Shown here in pieces: positions 30,216 through 35,487 of a DNA stretch of 35,487 nucleotides. The stretch covers positions 1 through 35,487 of the forward strand of contig JABCPU010000606.1 in assembly GCA_016800925.1 (NCBI GenBank). The letters run 5' to 3'. The position numbers were made by a program, and so were the translations under genes. The first letter of the stretch is position 1, and the number at the start of each line of letters is the position of its first letter. This stretch comes from Suillus spraguei. Taxonomy: Eukaryota; Basidiomycota; Agaricomycetes; Boletales; Suillaceae. The notes beneath the pieces are model-generated. The model saw nothing but the letters and a program-made list of their open reading frames with translations. It had not been told where the DNA came from and made no database searches.

Positions 30216-31440
30216 ACTGAAGAATCTTGTTTGCCTGAGCTCTGTCAAACGAGTAAGGAGGAGAAATACATGTGGTTACAGTGAACCGTGAAGCCCAGAT
30301 GCGCTGAAAAGTCACCGGTACCTGGATGCATGTTCATCCATCTGGGCCATTGAGAATGAATTGTGTGGACTCATGGCTCGACTGTATGCCTCTACCACGA
30401 ATGGATATAGCAAGGGGCCGAGATGAGGTGTGCTGAGCAAGGAGTGGAGAATCGGAGCTTAAGTTAGAAGGCCTCAACCGTGCCTCTCAAACTCTATTAA
30501 TGTCAGGGTATCGTGTCGCGCGATCGTAGGGATGTGCGTATGCGACTGCAGTGATATATCAAATGAACCAAGGCAGGACGATAGGAGAGCGGACATGATT
30601 AATATGAAGATTCCAGGTATCAATGGAAACACGAGGTGTGTATCGATGGCGGAGAGTTGTCTTTTATGGAGGGAAGGCTTGGATATGAAGCTTGGGTGTT
30701 CGAATATGGATATGGACAAAGTCCAACCCCACACTTGATGGAAGCATGATGGAATCGGATGATAGAACAGATGCCGAGCTAGATAAGGCTAAATCCACCT
30801 TTCGCAATGTCAAACATGTCAGACGTACATTACAACATGATGACACGAACGATAAATTATGTCAAGAGGATCTGTTGCATTCATCGCCGATCAGATCGCC
30901 GATTTTGTTCGGACTCCAAGTTTTGTGGTTGACACTTTTCATTTGATTTATCTAAATAGATGGAATTCTCAACGAATGTAACATGATAGAATTTGACTTT
31001 GAACTTACATGTTTGGTTCAAGCCGTTCATGGGAGGCGTTGGAGTGGCCGACACTGCAGGGTGGTGTGCCGCTTCAGAATTGAGTACTTAGAATGCATAT
31101 AAGTATAAGAAGAATCCTTGGATTTGGAAGCAGGATGTCATGTTACTGTTGATTTTCTTGGCAATTACTTGTGGCGATTTGGCGTAGATCACCAGGTCAG
31201 TTTTCGTTGCGGACGTTTCTAGCACGACCTAAGTTAGCGAATTCTTGGCGAAATGTATGATCTGAACTTGGACTCTCGGCAAACACCGAAGGTCAAAGGC
31301 CCTACTATGTTTGGTGCGCAATATACTTGATGTTATCAGTTCATCGTGTCCAGTACCACTTGTCATCAGCCTCCTGCTTCAAAATTGCTAGTTCTTTCTC
31401 TATCTCTACATAATTAGCGGTGCTTTTGGTACTTTACTGA
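30216..31440. other. Spacer between the duplicated genes, nothing recognised
   Basis: Homology to the second copy runs to at least 30215, where the window cuts off the other copy. The remainder has overlapping short frames on both strands (for example 30474-30734 minus) with no motif. Confidence 0.5.
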
Positions 31441-31659
31441 ACACAGCCGGTGATCAATATGCAAGCAAGTCTCAAGACGTCTGCAACCACTGCGAAATTA
31501 ACACAGCCAGGTCTCCCACTCACCTACACCTTCTCTAAGAGGTCCATCTCCTCTAACCCTCGCTGTATTTGGTACGTTGATCGAGCTATAACTATAATTC
31601 GCTATTCACATTTGCACCATCACATCTTTCAGGTCTTCTGTGCGCATATTCTACATCCC

Positions 31660-32215
31660 TTTCGACAAGGTTATTTGACGATGCTCTCGGCACTCATTTT
31701 CATTTCTTCTCAACTACCGTCTAGAGAAATATTAAGACCTTGGTTCATTGCCGCGATGGTGTATTCGACAGGTAAATATATCACAACTTTCAAGTATTTA
31801 ACGTCCCATGGCACTGACCTGAGCCAACACAGGACCTACACGAAACCTCTGAAGCCGAGACAGTGGCTGCGAAAGTCAAGCTTCCCACTATCGGACACCT
31901 AAACGTCAACATCAAAGTCCACAGGAAGTGTTTATCGATCTTTCCAGATTTCAAGCGCTTGGAGAACGATAAGAAGGTCAGATATACGGTGCAGGAATAT
32001 TCATATGGTAACTTTTCTATGACATAGTAATTGCATCGTCCAGCATGAGGATGTCCGTGTGAAGTTGGAGAAAAGGAATTCTAGAATACTTGCTTCATCG
32101 CGTAAAGATGCGATACTATCTACATGTTTCGACATATGGCTGGTTCAAATTTGTCCTATGAATGAGGATTCTGAAGTAATGGTGCGTCTGTACGATAATG
32201 GATACCCCACCTGAT
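31660..32215 (+). CDS. Unrecognised coding-like exons
   Basis: Reading pieces with protein-like composition: AALIF-type hydrophobic run near 31680-31770 (MLSALIFISSQLPSREILRPWF), then 31835-31990 (TVAAKVKLPTIGHLNVNIKV, KCLSIFPDFKRLENDKKVRY), and 32044-32215 (HEDVRVKLEKRNSRILASSR, DIWLVQICPMNEDSEVMVRL), separated by stretches that look like GT-AG introns. The junction phases do not close as I read them, so this is either a decayed gene or one with different splicing. No family recognised. Confidence 0.3.
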
Positions 32216-32282
32216 CTTTTGACTCAAAGTACATCAACTATATTTTGACTGCTGACCAGTGTCTTGCTCGTCACTCGAAGAT

Positions 32283-32363
32283 GGCTCAGCTCTTCCGACC
32301 GAATCTTGGCTTTGCATCAGTCTACTTGCTCGTCGGCTCAGCTCTTCCGACCGAATCTTGGCT
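32283..32363. repeat. 29-base direct repeat, period 52
   Basis: GGCTCAGCTCTTCCGACCGA begins exact 29-base copies at 32283-32311 and 32335-32363. A preceding TGCTCGTC also recurs. A local tandem duplication in otherwise featureless sequence. Confidence 0.85.
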
Positions 32364-32424
32364 GTGCTCCACTTTAGACGGTAATTTTCGAAGAGCGCAG
32401 GTCAGATACTACGAGGAGTAATAA

Positions 32425-33609
32425 GAGAGGGTGAAACGATGCTCAATCTTAAACTGCCTGCATGGCTTTCAAGTCCATGTCCTCGATCCTTACACGGAGT
32501 CAACAAGCTCGTTTGGACATTTGATTGCAATCATTGCGTGTGTGAGTGAACGCACGAGTTGCGAATATTATACGATCTTCTCTGATGCGACCACATGCAT
32601 TGCACATTCTGGATGGGGAATGGGGAAAACAACAGGGAGACTGCTGAGCATAACGAAGGTCCGATAATCCCATTCTTTCCTCATCTGACGGATCTCACTT
32701 TTGACTCTCAACCTCCACTGGCTCAAGTCGGGACTGAAAAGCTGAAATGCAATGGCCATCAACGCGAGCCTGTACAATCAGAAATTGAAATTCTTGCATG
32801 TTTCAGGCTTCTTATCTCCTATGTGCGATCTCTCCTTTCACCTAGTATGGATGGTGTCTTGTATTTAACAGATATTAATCATACAGCATGAGTCGAGATG
32901 TACCTGGCAGCGCAATACATTACCATCACATCAAGTTCACGATGCATTAAATATGGTGTGCTTTGTGTTGGATTCACTCTATGCTTACCATGCCTCTATT
33001 CGTTGTTTTGATATAATAGACCAACGATTCAAGCGCACAAGGCGGCAGATAAAGTGAGTTTGAGTTATATTTGCTCTGCTTCAACCCACTCTGTGTCACA
33101 GCTCCTTGTCTAACTTCTCTGGTGATCAGTGCCGCAGAATCGTCCTTATTCCATAGGAGTAATTGAAATGCCTCGGGCTCGGCCAAAGAACGTGCACATG
33201 CTTGTTTCGATCACATCATGTTTCGACCTGTGTTAATTAATGACTACATTATTTTATACGGAACTCCTCGATTTATGCAAGCTTGCAGCAAGAACACCGA
33301 ACATGGGATTGGAGGCAAGTTGCCGACATCACCAACGTGTGCAACTTTCCTGATGTACAAGTAGCCGCATGCTTACCACTGCTCTGCAAATGAAAATTTA
33401 CTTTGATTCAATCGAGACCTTCCTCTTTGTGCTTTGCTTCGCACCGCAATACTTATTTCACCCAATCAAGGGTCTTGACACAGGATCGGATGTCCATCTC
33501 CATCATGCCGATTTTGGCGATAGAAGCGCTGAACGGTGGTATATCTAGCACGAACGCTAAATTGCTATACCCTCAACACTCCTCACTCGCTCACACCCAT
33601 CTCTCGAAC
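32425..33609. other. Upstream region of gene copy 2, no gene recognised
   Basis: Short frames at 32431-32667 and 32595-32891 lack recognisable motifs. The region just before 33610 presumably holds the promoter of the membrane protein copy, but I see no clear TATA box. Confidence 0.4.
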
Positions 33610-35315
33610 ATGACCGTAGTCTCAAATGATCCAGGTTGGTGGCCGACGATCAGTTGGAACATGTCTTTCGGCTATTGGACAGGTTCGTCATGTCAGTTGA
33701 TGATGTGTCGATCTAAAATCGGCTTGCGGTTTTGCAGTTGCCGCTGCCGCTGTAGTGGTATATGATTGGGGTGAGCAGAACAAGTGTTCGCAAACTGCTC
33801 ATATTCTCATGGTAATTCCAGCACTGACGCTCGGACAAGAGGTAGGTCAGTGCTATCGCCGGAGTAGCTAGCTTACTAAGAATTATGTTACAGATTGAAC
33901 TGATCTGGGTGAGTGAGTTCCATATCAGACGAAAAACAACATAATATAATGAATTCGCGACAGAGGCAACGCTGGTCTCTCATGACTGTGCTGTACCTGG
34001 TAGTTCGTACCTCATGTTATACTATAGCATTATTGGCAAGTTGTGCTGACTACAAATGTGATAGATACGCTATATTGGAATACTATACAGTGTGTATGTT
34101 TTTGAGGCCAACAAAATTGATGCTTTACTAATAGTTCTCTCGTTATCAGTATCTATGTTCTCCGTATGTCTCACATGCACTGTCTTCAATTTTTCTGACC
34201 GGCGGCACGCAGCAAGTATGACATTGGTCTCGCTTACAGATGTAGTGAGTATTCTGCAACCATCTCATTCCTATCCGATGAACACGTTCATATGTAGGGG
34301 TGAGTGAGATTTTGACGATAGAACTTGCCTCGATATAATGACTCTATAGGTGTAAGTCGAGTGTTTGGTCCTAGTGCGAGGGTGATCACTAATTGGGTGT
34401 TTCAGGCAACATCATAAACTATACTTCAAACTCGATGTATGTGGTCGCTGTTGCCATGTTGGGCGGTGAGTTGCCAAGCTGGAATACTTCAGTGACATTG
34501 ACTCGACTGCTACATGATCCAAGCTATCATGATTGATCGGTTGCATGCCATGTATCAGAGATCTAGAATCATGCTTATTTCTCTGGCTATCATCTTCCTG
34601 GCTATAAATATCGCTTATGGAACAATCACAGTAATAGTAACTATGTATAATGTAGGGGGTAAGCTTCACTTGTTCACTTGAAGAACACAGCTCATTGGAC
34701 AAACACCAGAGGAACAGATACTCTCAGGTGTACATATTGCGGTTATCAAAATCCGGGGGACTTCGGACTTCTGAAACACAATTGTGTGGGTACTCAACAC
34801 TGTATGGGAGGTCCTTGCACTGTGTCTTTCAGTCTTCATTTGCTGTGAAACACTTCCGTGACCTGCGACAATATGATCTATCAACAGGATCGACGATCGG
34901 GGACTGTTTCCGAGTGCTGATGAAATCTCACGTGCTTTATTTGCAAGGTAAGCGCTTGTAATATGAATGTGGCTTTCTTTTCTGCTCAAGTTTGCATGTG
35001 CTAGCTTTGCTGGTGTCTCTTGCACGCAATTCATCTCTTACTCTTCAGGATTTGTGGTGCGCCGACCTGTCGCTGACCTCTGCTTATAACCACTGCTGAT
35101 CATTTCTGTAGAATTCAGATTCTATTGGAGATGCGATACTCGTCGGTGCTCTTGAAGTTTTATTTGGCGTGCAGATGTTTGTGCTCGGACCTCGCCTCAT
35201 CCTCAGCGTTCGAGAGTATCACGCAAAACTTGTGGTCAACTCCGACGCAGAAACTAGCATGAATTCGATTGTCTTTCAGGAGCGTGTACATGTTTCAACC
35301 AGCAGTACTGTGTAG
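33610..35315 (+). pseudogene. DUF6533-type membrane protein, copy 2, full length but broken
   Basis: Basidiomycete multi-pass membrane protein family of unknown function. Exons: 33610-33682, 33738-33770, 33822-33841, 33894-33908, 33964-33999, 34065-34089, 34150-34244, a tiny unresolved exon, 34406-34465, 34524-34658, 34710-34947, a possible microexon, 35112-35315. The spliced start gives MTVVSNDPGWWPTISWNMSF then VAAAAVVVYDWALTLGQEIE and LIWRQRWSLMTVLYL, the DUF6533 signature. Later: AIMIDRLHAMYQRSRIMLIS (family MLGVIMIxRLHAMYQ), VWEVLALCLSVFI, GDCFRVLMKSHVLY, FVLGPRLILSVREYHAKLV, stop TAG 35313-35315. Lesions in exon 34710-34947: compensating small indels, TGA at 34772-34774, and one extra T near 34840 that shifts the frame before AVKHFRDLR. 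Everything upstream splices cleanly. It is a DNA-level duplicate of copy 1, not a retrocopy, since the introns are shared. Confidence 0.8.
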
Positions 35316-35487
35316 AGAAATGCTTGCCTGGTGTTCTACAAGGGGAGATGGGGCCATCATGGCATTGATGCAAGTTATGATTATGGTGTTTCAAAGTATA
35401 TTTAAGACGGGGTTTATGCAGACAATCTCATTTCTTGGTGCATTGGCATTAAAATTCAGGGTGTAGGACCATACGATGAGAATAATA
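35316..35487 (+). other. 3' flank of copy 2, still homologous to copy 1
   Basis: Downstream of the stop the sequence keeps matching 30044-30215 up to the window edge, with a few small insertions and deletions, so the duplication extends beyond the window. Confidence 0.75.

Noticed and set aside
30474..30846. Overlapping short frames on both strands
   Set aside because: No recognisable domain, no splice continuity with neighbours; treated as chance.
1..35487. CRISPR arrays, operons, ribosome binding sites
   Set aside because: The window is eukaryotic (spliced genes); no regularly spaced repeat-spacer array was seen.

Overview
The window looks like repeat-rich accessory DNA from a mushroom-forming basidiomycete (Agaricomycetes). 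Evidence: genes cut by many GT-AG introns of about 45-60 bases, a polyporopepsin-type A1 aspartic protease, a DUF6533-type seven-helix membrane protein, a WD40/TPR protein of the kind common in Boletales, a KDZ (Kyakuja-Dileera-Zisupton) transposon, a Tad-like LINE and a Ty1/copia element. Boletales is my best guess, not proof.

Layout. 1-3365: 3' part of a decayed LINE (reverse transcriptase, RNase H, Cys/His knuckle, A-tail), running off the left edge. 3370-4105: remnant of a BED-finger (hAT-like) gene on the minus strand. 5250-5495: degenerate GCGGTAAA minisatellite. 5772-6359: unrecognised minus-strand reading frame. 7266-8512: an intact seven-exon short-chain dehydrogenase/reductase with a TATA box, the only gene here that looks functional from end to end. 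9130-10327: decayed WD40/TPR gene (minus). 10664-12496: aspartic protease pseudogene carrying an inverted-repeat element in an intron and a single unit of the same repeat in its last exon. 12612-17886: copia element with a half-tRNA-iMet primer site. 17887-26540: an 8.6 kb KDZ transposon with a transposase on the minus strand, three accessory genes on the plus strand, matching inverted ends, and a GATGTATC/GATACATC octamer grouped at both ends and between the divergent genes. 26541-30043 and 33610-35315: two copies of one DUF6533-type gene, introns included. The left copy is truncated by the KDZ junction and split by two LTR-like insertions with target duplications; the right copy is full length but has a stop and a frameshift.

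Most of the window is therefore a nest of mobile elements and their casualties. The parts most worth pursuing are the KDZ element (octamer sites and the two accessory proteins that share a domain) and the protease repeat, whose unit carries the same 25 bases as the host gene's exon end and 5' splice site. All exon coordinates were read by eye from splice signals and frame continuity; no alignment or database search was run.
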